From Candidatus Nitrosotenuis chungbukensis (lineage in GTDB: Archaea; Thermoproteota; Nitrososphaeria; Nitrososphaerales; Nitrosopumilaceae), in the NCBI RefSeq assembly GCF_000685395.1, contig NZ_AVSQ01000015.1:140442-204441 (forward strand): 64,000 nucleotides of DNA, given 5' to 3'. Positions 1-8,414 of this stretch are shown piece by piece; the stretch's first letter is position 1, and the number at the start of each line of letters is the position of its first letter. The notes beneath the pieces were generated by a model, which made no database searches, had not been told where the DNA came from, and worked only from the letters and a program-made list of their open reading frames with translations. A program made the translations under genes and the position numbers.

Positions 1-333
1 GGGGTTTGTAAGAATGAGGTTTCTAATTATTGCAAAATCCTTTATGTCCAAAATCTGCGCTGTCAGACCCTCAAAGTCCTTCCAGTCCAGATGCTCTGCT
101 GCCTCGTCTACTGGGATTCCTTTCTCCAAAGCAAACATTACTGCTTTGATCTTATCGCCATCATCAAACTCCATGACTTCGCCATCAAATCTGCCTATGT
201 GGTTGCGGGCCAGTTCTTCTAGGATCTTTCTTGCAGTGTTTTTGTCAGCGTTTATCACTTTGGAAAAATCCGTTGTTGATACCCCGCCAGGTATTATCCC
301 GTCTAGCCCGTCAAGCCATAATTTTTGATTCAA
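1..333 (-). CDS. Mrr-like restriction endonuclease family protein, N-terminal part (runs off window start)
   Basis: Reading leftward from a TTG at 333, the minus strand stays open to base 1 (111 codons), so only the N-terminal part is present. An in-frame stop lies just upstream of the TTG, which fixes the start region. The visible part looks like a small helical winged-helix-type region, then a stretch ending in HLDWKDFEGLTAQILD. A motif of the form W-K-x-F-E-x-L-x-A opens the nuclease domain of archaeal Mrr/Holliday-resolvase-like endonucleases. The catalytic D-x(n)-E/Q-x-K residues would lie beyond the window. The family call therefore rests on the N-terminus only. An opposite-strand frame covering the same bases looks like a shadow. 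Confidence 0.55.
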   Translation of the reverse strand, partial: MNQKLWLDGLDGIIPGGVSTTDFSKVINADKNTARKILEELARNHIGRFDGEVMEFDDGDKIKAVMFALEKGIPVDEAAEHLDWKDFEGLTAQILDIKDFAIIRNLILTNP

Positions 334-385
334 CAGAATTGTTATGATGATTTAGAATTTTAAGTGTTACATACAATTGATATTA

Positions 386-405
386 ATTCCAAGTAAGCTT
401 GGAAT
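386..405. promoter_or_regulatory. Perfect 8-4-8 palindrome upstream of the solute-binding protein gene
   Basis: ATTCCAAG (386-393) and CTTGGAAT (398-405) are exact inverted repeats around the spacer TAAG. The element ends 36 nt before the TTG start at 442 and touches the AT-rich stretch where a TATA box would be expected. Its size and symmetry fit a dimeric repressor or activator site for the peptide-binding protein. The binding protein is unknown. Confidence 0.4.
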
Positions 406-441
406 AAACCCGACAACAAACCTTAGGAGATTTAAATTAGA

Positions 442-2928
442 TTGGTTCCTAAACGACACGTGAAAGTTTTACTGGTTTTGTTTTTGGCGTTTTCGTTTGG
501 AGTCATTTATGCAGAAAAAGGCACACACATAAACGAAATCCAATTCGTCCAGTATCTTGATGAAAGTAATGCGCTAGAAGAAGTAAAAAACGGCAACTTG
601 GACATGTATTATTCTCGAATCCCATCGGAATTATTGGAAACTCCAGAATCCCGTCAAAACCTAGACGTGTTTTATGTTACTGGCGGCTCGTACAGCATTC
701 TTGCAAATCCTGCTGAAGGTGACAAGATAAATCCGTTTTCAAGCCGTGAAGTCCGATTCGCGCTAAACTACCTAGTTGATCGGAGACTCGTGGTGGACGA
801 ACTGATGGGGGGATACGGAATTCCAATGGCGTCAAGCTATGGTCCGTACGATCCTGACTATCTGTCCATTCTATCTGAAATGGAAAAATTTCATTTTCGA
901 TATAATCCTGAGCATGCAAATGACGTCATAACAAAAGTCCTGGCAGAAAAGGGCGCACAAAAAACTGAGGGAAAATGGTACTATGATGGCAAGCCGATAG
1001 AAATCATAATTTTTATTCGAAACGACGATCCCGTGAGAAAGTCGATTGGGGAAATCTTGTCATCTGAGATGGAAAAAATCGGCTTTGTAGTGCGCAAGGA
1101 TTTTGGAGACTTGAACAAGGCCTACGTTACAGTATATGGCTCAAACCCGTCTGATCTAAAGTGGAACCTGTACACCGAAGGCTGGGCTGGGCGATCTGCA
1201 TTCGTAAAATATGACTCCCTTGGGCCTGCGCAAATGTATGCACCGTGGTTTTCAAACATGCCTGGGTTTAACAATCCCTCCTACTGGAATTACAAAAATC
1301 CTCATCTTGACTATGTGACACAAAAAATCTATTCTGGCAATTTCACTTCCGTGGTGGAAAGAGAAAACCTGATTCGTGACGCCGTTTCGGAAGGAGTCAC
1401 AGAATCTGTCCGAGTTTTTCTTGCAAGTAAAATAGATCCGTTTGTCACAAACAAACGAGTCAGCGGAGTCATAAACGATTTTGGGGGAGGCATAACAAAC
1501 CGGCTCACTCCAATCAATGCAAGATCAAGTGACGATAATCTGAAAATTGGCGTAAAGCAAATCTATCAGGGCGCATGGAATCCTATTGGAGGGCTGGCTG
1601 ATGCCTACAGCAAAAACATCTGGGATCTTCTTTACGATCCTGGCATTTTCAAAAACCCGTACTCTGGAGAGAATTTTTCTGTAAGGGAAAACTGGAAAGT
1701 TGAAACCGCTGGGCCTCACGGGCATCTTGATGTGCCACGTGACGCAGTCATCTGGGATCCCGTTTTGCAAAAGTGGGCAAATGTGGGCCTTGGAGTAAAT
1801 GCCACAAGCAAAGTCACATTTGACCTTACGTTTGGCAACTGGCATAGCGGGCAAGAAATGGACATGAATGACGTGCTATACTCGATGTATTTTTCGTCCG
1901 AATGGGGCTCGCCACAAACAGAAAACGACAAGACTTTTGATTCTTCATATTCCCCGCAGGCAAGCCAGTCACAAAAGACACTTGTTGGAATGCGGCCAAT
2001 TGACAATCACACCGTAGAGGTGTATGTCAATTACTGGCATTTTGATGAATCTGAAATTGCGGGATGGGCAAGTGTTTGGCCTACGGTTCCATGGGAGGTC
2101 ATTGCGGCAATGGAGAAAATCGTTCTTGATGGCAAGGCGTCGTTCTCAAGGACCGATGCCCAGGCAAAAAACCTGAACTGGCTTTCGCTAATCGTTCCGC
2201 GTGACGCATCGCTGGTAAGAGAAACGCTGGGCGAATTTCAAAGAACAAAACACGTGCCAGCGGCGCTTTTATCGTTTGATAATGATGCCAAGTATTATGA
2301 TTCGAGATACGAGTCTGCAATAAAATGGATAGATCTCAAGAATCATGCCGTGATAAGCAATGGTCCGTTTTACCTTGAATCCTATTCTCCTGAGGCAAGG
2401 GCTATGACCGTGCGATCCTTTGATGATCCGTCGTATCCGTTTAAAGCGGGGTATTGGGAAAAATTTGAAAAAGTCAACCTGCCAAAAATCATACAAGTCG
2501 ACATCCCATCTCAAATCGTCTTGGGGCAACCGCTTGAGATCCCAATTCGCACAAGCGATGCTACACAAATCTATTATTTTGTCAGCACTGGAGCAGGGGA
2601 CGAGGTGGACATCGGCATACTTGACGTGAACCAAGATGCTGCCAAAATTACACTTTCTGCGGAACGAACACAGAAAATGATTCCTGGTGGAAACGACTTG
2701 AAGTTATACGCAATATCTGACTTGGTTCTGAAACCCGATATTTACACAACGAGTGTTTTTGCCACATCTGTTGACTATCAAAACTACACTGAAACCATAA
2801 CACAAAACTCGTCAAAAACAGAAAACACCGGAAATCTTGGACTTGTGTCTGCAATCCTTGGAATTATGATGATTTGTGTCGTGGCATACGTGAGAAAATC
2901 CAAAACCCGTTTGCAAAGGCAACGCTGA
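442..2928 (+). CDS. ABC transporter solute-binding protein, family 5 (peptide/nickel type), membrane anchored
   Basis: The 828-aa product has a signal peptide (hydrophobic LLVLFLAFSFGVIYA, about residues 10-24) and a long periplasmic-binding fold. It carries the family-5 motif around FSSREVRFALNYLVDRR (residues about 99-115). A single C-terminal membrane helix (GLVSAILGIMMICVVAYV) follows, then a cluster of Arg/Lys. It is longer than bacterial OppA/DppA (about 540 aa). It should sit outside the membrane and deliver peptides or another oligomeric solute to an ABC permease. The TTG start at 442 is preceded by AGGAGA (425-430), a good ribosome site. No permease genes are adjacent; an Opp-type ATPase lies at 30026-30991. 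The motif-helix-basic tail resembles an archaeosortase sorting signal, but that is inference. The substrate is unknown. Confidence 0.85.
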   Translation: MVPKRHVKVLLVLFLAFSFGVIYAEKGTHINEIQFVQYLDESNALEEVKNGNLDMYYSRIPSELLETPESRQNLDVFYVTGGSYSILANPAEGDKINPFSSREVRFALNYLVDRRLVVDELMGGYGIPMASSYGPYDPDYLSILSEMEKFHFRYNPEHANDVITKVLAEKGAQKTEGKWYYDGKPIEIIIFIRNDDPVRKSIGEILSSEMEKIGFVVRKDFGDLNKAYVTVYGSNPSDLKWNLYTEGWAGRSAFVKYDSLGPAQMYAPWFSNMPGFNNPSYWNYKNPHLDYVTQKIYSGNFTSVVERENLIRDAVSEGVTESVRVFLASKIDPFVTNKRVSGVINDFGGGITNRLTPINARSSDDNLKIGVKQIYQGAWNPIGGLADAYSKNIWDLLYDPGIFKNPYSGENFSVRENWKVETAGPHGHLDVPRDAVIWDPVLQKWANVGLGVNATSKVTFDLTFGNWHSGQEMDMNDVLYSMYFSSEWGSPQTENDKTFDSSYSPQASQSQKTLVGMRPIDNHTVEVYVNYWHFDESEIAGWASVWPTVPWEVIAAMEKIVLDGKASFSRTDAQAKNLNWLSLIVPRDASLVRETLGEFQRTKHVPAALLSFDNDAKYYDSRYESAIKWIDLKNHAVISNGPFYLESYSPEARAMTVRSFDDPSYPFKAGYWEKFEKVNLPKIIQVDIPSQIVLGQPLEIPIRTSDATQIYYFVSTGAGDEVDIGILDVNQDAAKITLSAERTQKMIPGGNDLKLYAISDLVLKPDIYTTSVFATSVDYQNYTETITQNSSKTENTGNLGLVSAILGIMMICVVAYVRKSKTRLQRQR

Positions 2929-2995
2929 TGATTCCTATGATCAAATTCTACTCAAGTCTTAAATCTAAAACACTCAGAATCGTAATTGAGAAAAG

Positions 2996-3211
2996 ATGCC
3001 TGACGAATCATGCAGAACATGTGGGGGAGAATTGGCAAAATGCACCATTTGTGCAGAATGCCGAAAGCCGGTGAGCATGATTTGTACTCGGTGCGGCACT
3101 CGCACAAAGGAGCAGGTACACGGATTTTGCTTTAGTTTTGGATTGGAAGCAGCCAATCAAAATCTGGCCGTTGGAAATGGCATTTTTTTAAAACAGGCAC
3201 TAGTCGCATGA
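2996..3211 (+). CDS. Small zinc-ribbon protein
   Basis: This 71-aa protein packs CxxC pairs into its first 35 residues: CRTCGG, CTICAECRK and CTRCG. The eight or so cysteines would form one or two structural zinc sites. The C-terminal third has no cysteine pairs and is weakly structured. Small zinc proteins of this type are common in Nitrososphaeria and generally lack assigned functions; nucleic-acid or protein binding is likely. It lies 67 nt after the solute-binding protein gene and 55 nt before the large secreted protein gene, on the same strand. The cysteine spacing makes the reading frame convincing, but the exact role is unknown. Confidence 0.6.
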   Translation: MPDESCRTCGGELAKCTICAECRKPVSMICTRCGTRTKEQVHGFCFSFGLEAANQNLAVGNGIFLKQALVA

Positions 3212-3266
3212 TTCTTGACAAATCCTACCCAACCCTTAAGTAGTCTTTTTTGATCAACTGATCTTT

Positions 3267-6248
3267 ATGCGGCACGTGGCCATTGTACTATTTCTATCTG
3301 TGATACTACTTATTCCGTCATACGCATACGGGCAAACATCGACAATTACGCTTCTTGACACATTTGGCGATTACAAAAAAGGTGAGCGGATTTTCATATT
3401 TGGCCAAGTAGGCCAAGTCTCCCCTGATCTATCCGTTGTAGTCCAGATCACAAACCCGAACGGGGATCTTTGCCAAATTCAGCAGGTAAGGCCGCTCTCA
3501 AATGGGCATTTTATCACTGACACTGCCCCTCTGTCTGGAAGAATCTGCGGCCTGACTGGAAATTACCAAGTCAAAGTCTTCTATGGCGAATTCACAAAAG
3601 CGAGCACCTTTCAACTACTAAATGAAAAGTATTCTGAAAAATCCGCACTTGATTATTACGATCAGGGAGCAAATCTGATTGAGACAAAAATAAACTCCAT
3701 TAAAGAACTAACTAGCCCAAACCAGATCGTCGAGTTTGAAGACAGGCTAAGCCAAACAACGTCTTCCTCAAACGACGCTGTCTTGAAACTAAAGAATGTC
3801 TATGCTGATCTCCTGGTGTTGCATTTTGACGAGTCTGACACTTTGGATGTGGGGCCAAAATTTCGACCCGCGGTACAGACTGCACTTGAGAGCACAAATT
3901 ATCTAGTTGATGTGGGCATCCTTGATACTGCAGAAGCAAAAAAGATCGATAAGCAAATCTTTGATGCCATGTTTTACTCGCAAATAGGTGATGATAAAAA
4001 CACGATCGGAATTCTAAACGATGTTTACGTGCAAATCATAAATGCAGATCCGCAAAAAATACCTGCACAGCAGTCCCTGACTTATGAGGAATTAAACTCA
4101 CTCTTGCTTAATCTGATGACAAAATCCAATTCTATTATGAGTCGACCGTTGCAAGAGCAGCTAGGATTTATCTTTGCAAGGGGAACCGGGCCGATTTACT
4201 CTGAGGAACTAAATAATCTTGTAGACCTGCTGACAAAGGCACGCACACTTGATGCGACACTTAAGAGTGACGCTAAACTGACTAGCATGATCCGGGCCGA
4301 ATGGGACGTCCTCCGGGAGTCCCTCCTGGGTAAGGAAAGCTTGGAGAAATTCCTTGAACAAAAAGACAGGGTAGACAATCTGTATGCGGCAACACTGCTT
4401 TTGCGCAATCTGGACAAAGTGGGTAGGTTTGTATCATCAGATGATCAGCAGTCAGAACTTGCAACATTGATTGAACCGAGACTAAATGACCTGTTGTCAC
4501 GTCTTGGGGGTGCTACGTCTCCTGATGATATCATATCTGTAAAACAAGAAATACTTGATATGAAAAACGTAATAGAGATATCGTCTAGAATATCGAGCAC
4601 AATTGAGTTCTCAAAGAAGAACAACGCCAATCCCCAACTTGTGGACTCGTTTGAGTCCCTGCTTGATCAGATAAAAGGCGCCAATTCCTTAAATGAAATT
4701 CTTAGCATTGTTTCAGAATTTGATGGTACGATAAACGAACTAAGGGAAAAGCGCAACCCGTTATCTGTGATGAAGTTTGACTATGAAAAACTAAAGACGA
4801 AAGCAGAGCTGCAAGCTGACTATGAGAGTCTTGTTACAATAAACACCGCACTTAAGGCAATAAACACTGCAATTGATCTTGAAAAAGGAAACCCAAGTAC
4901 AAATAAAATTGATAAAATCGAGGTTTTGCTTTCTTGGGCAAGCGCAAACGAGTCGCAAATACAAGCAAAACTTGATTCTTACACAAAAGATGCATACAAA
5001 ATACGCGCATCAGACATCTTGCAGAGGGCAAAATCCATTGAAAATCTCGCCGAGCTTGGCACCACGCACAACAGATTCCTTCCAGGATACACTGATTTTA
5101 CAAGCTCCTTAAAGGAGCGACTTGGCACGGTCCGAAACCTTGTACTCAAAAATGATTTGGATGGTGCCGATAATCTTGTAAGGAAACTATCTGCCGAATG
5201 GCAACAGGTGTCAAAAAAATATGCCGATGATCCGTTTGGCTCAGATGTTGGATACACGGTAGATGAGATAAAGCGAATCGAATACAGAGAAAAACTAGCG
5301 CAATTATCTGCCTTTGCGACAAGATTTCACAACGCTGATTTTGCAGAACATTCTGCAGAATTTGAGCAACTAATGCAAAATGCGTACGACCTTGTAGATT
5401 ACGGCAATTTCGTTGACGCTGATGTCAAAATCAAGGCACTGAGGAATTTTCTTAGCGAGAACCTAGTTTTACACAACAAGAAAATAATCTTTGACATTTC
5501 TTACGAGCCTGAAAAGGAAATTTGGGTGATGAGTGGGGCACTGGATAAGCAAATCATGGGCGCAAGGCAAAATCTCTATCTGACCGTATATGATATGGAT
5601 GCAAATGTGCACAGCACTCTGAAATTCAGTGACACCAGACAGGGCGAGCTGTTTACCCAGTGGTATGCTCCGATTGAACCTGGACTGTACGTTGTTACCT
5701 TGCAATGGCAAGATGTACAGGCATCGCAGATTGTCGACGTACCAGAAAAGTCATCTGGCGTGTATGATCCTGATGACTTGAAAAACGTGGACATGGCACG
5801 AGAGTTTGAGGAACTTCAGTCCTTTATCGACACGTTTGGATCCTCTGGATACGGGGCAAATGCAGCCAAGTTTGATCCTGTCATATCTGAAATTAAGACT
5901 GCGCTGCATAACAAGGACTTTTCATCTGCATCTGCAAATCTTTCTGAGTTGCGGGGTCTAATTGAGAGGTATCTGCCAACACGTGCACCAAACGCCGTAA
6001 TTGAGGCGTATGTTCAAGACGGCAAGCTATACCTTTCTGGCGCGATACAAAAGACAATTGCGTTTAGTGAGGATATTTACGTGGACATTTATGATCAAAA
6101 GGGAAACCGTGTGGACGAAATACCTCTAAAAGACAATGCCTCTGGATACTTTAACCAAGTCATAAGCAAGCCGTATCTGGCCGGAACATACGTGGCGCAA
6201 TTAGAGTATCACGATCTGATCGTCTCTGACTTTTTCCACGTGAACTAG
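3267..6248 (+). CDS. Large secreted protein with three beta-domains and a long helical middle
   Basis: I do not recognise a named family in this 993-aa product. A signal peptide is clear (VAIVLFLSVILLIPSYAYGQ, about residues 4-23). Residues about 25-115 look like a beta-sandwich surface domain (FGDYKKGERIFIFGQVG, then NPNGDLC). Residues about 130-720 are helix-rich and charged, with repeated helical segments resembling coiled coils. Two more related beta-domains follow, at about 745-835 and 910-993. Each begins with a strand pair like the first and contains a D-x-x-G-N-type hairpin (DMDANVH, DQKGNRV). There is no C-terminal anchor, so attachment to the S-layer or release is possible. The stop TAG overlaps the convergent stop of the next gene. 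It is a candidate cell-surface scaffold. Confidence 0.7.
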   Translation: MRHVAIVLFLSVILLIPSYAYGQTSTITLLDTFGDYKKGERIFIFGQVGQVSPDLSVVVQITNPNGDLCQIQQVRPLSNGHFITDTAPLSGRICGLTGNYQVKVFYGEFTKASTFQLLNEKYSEKSALDYYDQGANLIETKINSIKELTSPNQIVEFEDRLSQTTSSSNDAVLKLKNVYADLLVLHFDESDTLDVGPKFRPAVQTALESTNYLVDVGILDTAEAKKIDKQIFDAMFYSQIGDDKNTIGILNDVYVQIINADPQKIPAQQSLTYEELNSLLLNLMTKSNSIMSRPLQEQLGFIFARGTGPIYSEELNNLVDLLTKARTLDATLKSDAKLTSMIRAEWDVLRESLLGKESLEKFLEQKDRVDNLYAATLLLRNLDKVGRFVSSDDQQSELATLIEPRLNDLLSRLGGATSPDDIISVKQEILDMKNVIEISSRISSTIEFSKKNNANPQLVDSFESLLDQIKGANSLNEILSIVSEFDGTINELREKRNPLSVMKFDYEKLKTKAELQADYESLVTINTALKAINTAIDLEKGNPSTNKIDKIEVLLSWASANESQIQAKLDSYTKDAYKIRASDILQRAKSIENLAELGTTHNRFLPGYTDFTSSLKERLGTVRNLVLKNDLDGADNLVRKLSAEWQQVSKKYADDPFGSDVGYTVDEIKRIEYREKLAQLSAFATRFHNADFAEHSAEFEQLMQNAYDLVDYGNFVDADVKIKALRNFLSENLVLHNKKIIFDISYEPEKEIWVMSGALDKQIMGARQNLYLTVYDMDANVHSTLKFSDTRQGELFTQWYAPIEPGLYVVTLQWQDVQASQIVDVPEKSSGVYDPDDLKNVDMAREFEELQSFIDTFGSSGYGANAAKFDPVISEIKTALHNKDFSSASANLSELRGLIERYLPTRAPNAVIEAYVQDGKLYLSGAIQKTIAFSEDIYVDIYDQKGNRVDEIPLKDNASGYFNQVISKPYLAGTYVAQLEYHDLIVSDFFHVN

Positions 6249-7468
6249 CTTCTTTTTGTAACGCCTCTTACCATGTTGAACAGCTGACGCACTGCAATCT
6301 TTGGATGGTGTGTTGCAAGCTTGATTATGCTTGCAAGGCCAAACTCTGCTTTTATGAAGTCGAGAAATTCTGCAACGCTTAACTCCCTTATGATGTCAAG
6401 CTCCTTGTCCCATTCTTCGTCTGAAAGGCCAATCCATCTGCTCTGAACCTTTGAGGCAGAGTTAATTTTTGCAAGTATTGCCTTTTTCCATATTTCTTCG
6501 TACGGGGCAAGCGCCTTTTCTGACGTGTCGTTTGCAGATATGGCCTTTGAGGCAACTTCTCCGGCAACCCTGCCAAAGCGTATTGCATATCTTATTCCTT
6601 CAAGCACAAGTGGGTTTGCCTGCCCTGCGGAGTCTCCAACCAAAATGAGGTTGTCGTAAACTGTTTTTCTTGACAGTCCGTCGTTTGGAATTAACCCGTA
6701 ATGAAATTCTATTGGAGTTATCTTGCCGAGAGACTTGATGGGTCCTAGCCTTTTTTCGATTATCTCCTTTAGTCTCTCTGTTGGATCTATGTTGGATTCT
6801 GGCTTGCCCACACCGACTCCTATTCTTACTGTGTTTTTTCCAAGAGGAAATATCCACGCATATCCTGCAGGAGAGTACTCTTGCCCGACCATTAGCCACC
6901 ATGTCTTTGAATCGACATTTTCTACAACAGCTTCGTATTCTGCACCTGCCCCAAACCTCTTCCACTGTGATACGAGTCCTAGTGATTTTGCGACAACTGA
7001 TTGAAACCCGCTTGCGTCTATTACTATTTTTGAATTAAATTTGATTTCTTCTTTTCCAGACGTTGCCATTACTCCAAGTATTTTTCCGTCTGAGCCTTTG
7101 ACGGTGTCAGTAACAGACGTGTTGAGAAACAACTGCGCCCCCTGTTTTTGCGCCTCGTCTGCCAGCCACCTGTATGTTTTTCTCACATCCAGTACTGCTG
7201 CCATTGATTCACTGTTGCTTATTCTGACTTCGTTATTTGGCGAGCAAAACGCGTAGTTTTTGATTGGATTGTAGCAATCATCTGGGATGCTAAATTCTCT
7301 GATTGCATCAATCCACGTGACCCCGCTCGTTCTCACTGTTTGTGCAACGGTATCTTCTTTTTCTAGTAATGCCACCTTTGCACCGTTTTTCGCAGCCGAA
7401 TAAGCGGCAGACGAGCCAGCAGGGCCTGCCCCAACTATGACAATGTCGAAACTAAACTCTTTTGCCAT
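6245..7468 (-). CDS. Geranylgeranyl reductase family FAD-dependent oxidoreductase
   Basis: The 407-aa enzyme opens with an FAD-binding Rossmann motif, GAGPAGSSAAYSAAKNGAKV (residues about 13-32). It also has the family's substrate-side motif GYAWIFPLGKNTVRIGVGVG and the second FAD motif LVGDSAGQANPLVLEGI. In archaea this family saturates the geranylgeranyl chains of ether lipids and related isoprenoids such as menaquinone side chains, at the inner face of the membrane. Length and motif order match the family. The stop overlaps that of the convergent secreted-protein gene by two bases. Thaumarchaea usually carry several paralogs, so this one could act on lipids or on quinones. Confidence 0.85.
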   Translation of the reverse strand: MAKEFSFDIVIVGAGPAGSSAAYSAAKNGAKVALLEKEDTVAQTVRTSGVTWIDAIREFSIPDDCYNPIKNYAFCSPNNEVRISNSESMAAVLDVRKTYRWLADEAQKQGAQLFLNTSVTDTVKGSDGKILGVMATSGKEEIKFNSKIVIDASGFQSVVAKSLGLVSQWKRFGAGAEYEAVVENVDSKTWWLMVGQEYSPAGYAWIFPLGKNTVRIGVGVGKPESNIDPTERLKEIIEKRLGPIKSLGKITPIEFHYGLIPNDGLSRKTVYDNLILVGDSAGQANPLVLEGIRYAIRFGRVAGEVASKAISANDTSEKALAPYEEIWKKAILAKINSASKVQSRWIGLSDEEWDKELDIIRELSVAEFLDFIKAEFGLASIIKLATHHPKIAVRQLFNMVRGVTKRS

Positions 7469-7538
7469 CTGACATGGTGATTTTTTTTGAATATTATAAT
7501 CTGTAGTTTTTGGAATTGGTACACTTTATGCATTTTTC

Positions 7539-8027
7539 TCACAGGGTGATTTTTTTGAATTCATTGTTTGTTTTAACATGTTCAAAATCTACGTCAAACT
7601 TTGCCTTGTATTTGAAAGAGTGATCAATTTTAATCGTGTGCCTCAGGATCTCAAAACTGCTCTCTGCCTTCCCCTGTTTTACTAGGCTTGAGGCCTTGTT
7701 GTACAACGCAGTCGTATTGTCTGGTCTTATTTTTAGAACCTTGTCAAAACACGTAATCGCCTCATCATACTGCGCCAAGTAATGCAGCGCAAGTCCCTTG
7801 TTTATTAGCGCCAGAACATTCTGCGGTTCTATTTTTATTACCTCGTCATAAACTGAAATCGCGTCGGAATATCTCCCAAACTTGCCAAATATGTTCCCTT
7901 TTTTAATTAGCGCATCGATGTGGTTTGGAATTAATTCCAAGACTTTGTTAAATAAGATCAGTGCTTTTTTTGAATTGCCAAGATTTAGCTCTGTTATTCC
8001 GCGATTGAAAATCTCAGTAGAACTCAT
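7539..8027 (-). CDS. TPR-repeat protein
   Basis: The 162-aa protein consists of about four tetratricopeptide repeats. The W/G-A-P pattern shows in repeats such as ALILFNKVLELIPNHIDALI, then AISVYDEVIKIEPQNVLALI and AITCFDKVLKIRPDNTTALY. No signal peptide or membrane helix is present, so a cytoplasmic scaffold role is likely. Its ATG overlaps the stop codon of the upstream zinc-protein gene by one base (TAATG), which points to translational coupling. The partner is unknown. Confidence 0.75.
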   Translation of the reverse strand: MSSTEIFNRGITELNLGNSKKALILFNKVLELIPNHIDALIKKGNIFGKFGRYSDAISVYDEVIKIEPQNVLALINKGLALHYLAQYDEAITCFDKVLKIRPDNTTALYNKASSLVKQGKAESSFEILRHTIKIDHSFKYKAKFDVDFEHVKTNNEFKKITL

Positions 8028-8233
8028 TACTTGATAATGGGTTTGCCACTTGCGTCGTTTTTTCGCTCAGGGTCAAAGGTTGCCATGTGATCCAAGTCAC
8101 GGTGCATGTAGCTGTATGCCTCGCTTGGTTTTTTCCTACAGAATTTCTTGTGAACGGATTCCTCGATTTTGAGAGTTGCTTCGTTTTCATGAAACATCTT
8201 TTTTCCGCAGTCTTCACAAATGATCTCAGCCAT
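8027..8233 (-). CDS. Small zinc-finger-like protein coupled to the TPR gene
   Basis: Starting at ATG 8233 the product is 68 aa, opening MAEIICEDCGKKMFHE. One CxxC pair near the start and a later H-x3-C (HKKFCRK) could hold a single zinc ion. An ATG four codons earlier (8245) is possible. I prefer 8233 because a TATA-like stretch lies about 28 nt upstream of it, fitting a leaderless start. The gene is read through into the TPR protein gene with a TAATG overlap, so the two are probably one operon. Function is unknown. Confidence 0.6.
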   Translation of the reverse strand: MAEIICEDCGKKMFHENEATLKIEESVHKKFCRKKPSEAYSYMHRDLDHMATFDPERKNDASGKPIIK

Positions 8234-8255
8234 ACGTATAGTCAAATATCAAATG

Positions 8256-8266
8256 TATTTATTTTA
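8256..8266. promoter_or_regulatory. AT-rich TATA-like element between divergent small genes
   Basis: The sequence GTATTTATTTTATAC region is roughly symmetric. It sits about 28 nt upstream of ATG 8233 on the minus strand and about 27 nt upstream of ATG 8289 on the plus strand. It could serve both leaderless genes. No transcription start data are available. Confidence 0.35.
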
Positions 8267-8288
8267 TACTCAATCATTCACGCAGTAT

Positions 8289-8414
8289 ATGGCGGAAATA
8301 CAGATCGTGCCTCTTATTAGCTGGTCTGTAGTGACTGCAGTCTTGTTTGTAGTCGTTGGGCTTGCTTACCGAACCTATGCGAGGAAAAAGAGAAACACTG
8401 CTGACTTAGGCTAG
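8289..8414 (+). CDS. Small single-pass membrane protein
   Basis: From ATG 8289 the product is 41 aa. It has a short N-terminal stretch, one hydrophobic helix (ISWSVVTAVLFVVVGLAY) and a basic tail (RTYARKKRNTADLG), which predicts a cytoplasmic C-terminus. The frame continues upstream, but the upstream residues look non-coding and the TATA-like element is well placed for 8289. The 3' end overlaps the convergent dehydrogenase gene by 9 bases. Function is unknown; its size and topology resemble small accessory subunits of membrane complexes. Confidence 0.5.
   Translation: MAEIQIVPLISWSVVTAVLFVVVGLAYRTYARKKRNTADLG

Noticed and set aside
14..328. Plus-strand frame of 104 codons at the window start
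   Set aside because: It overlaps the minus-strand nuclease gene, whose sequence has a recognisable motif; the plus frame has no protein-like features.
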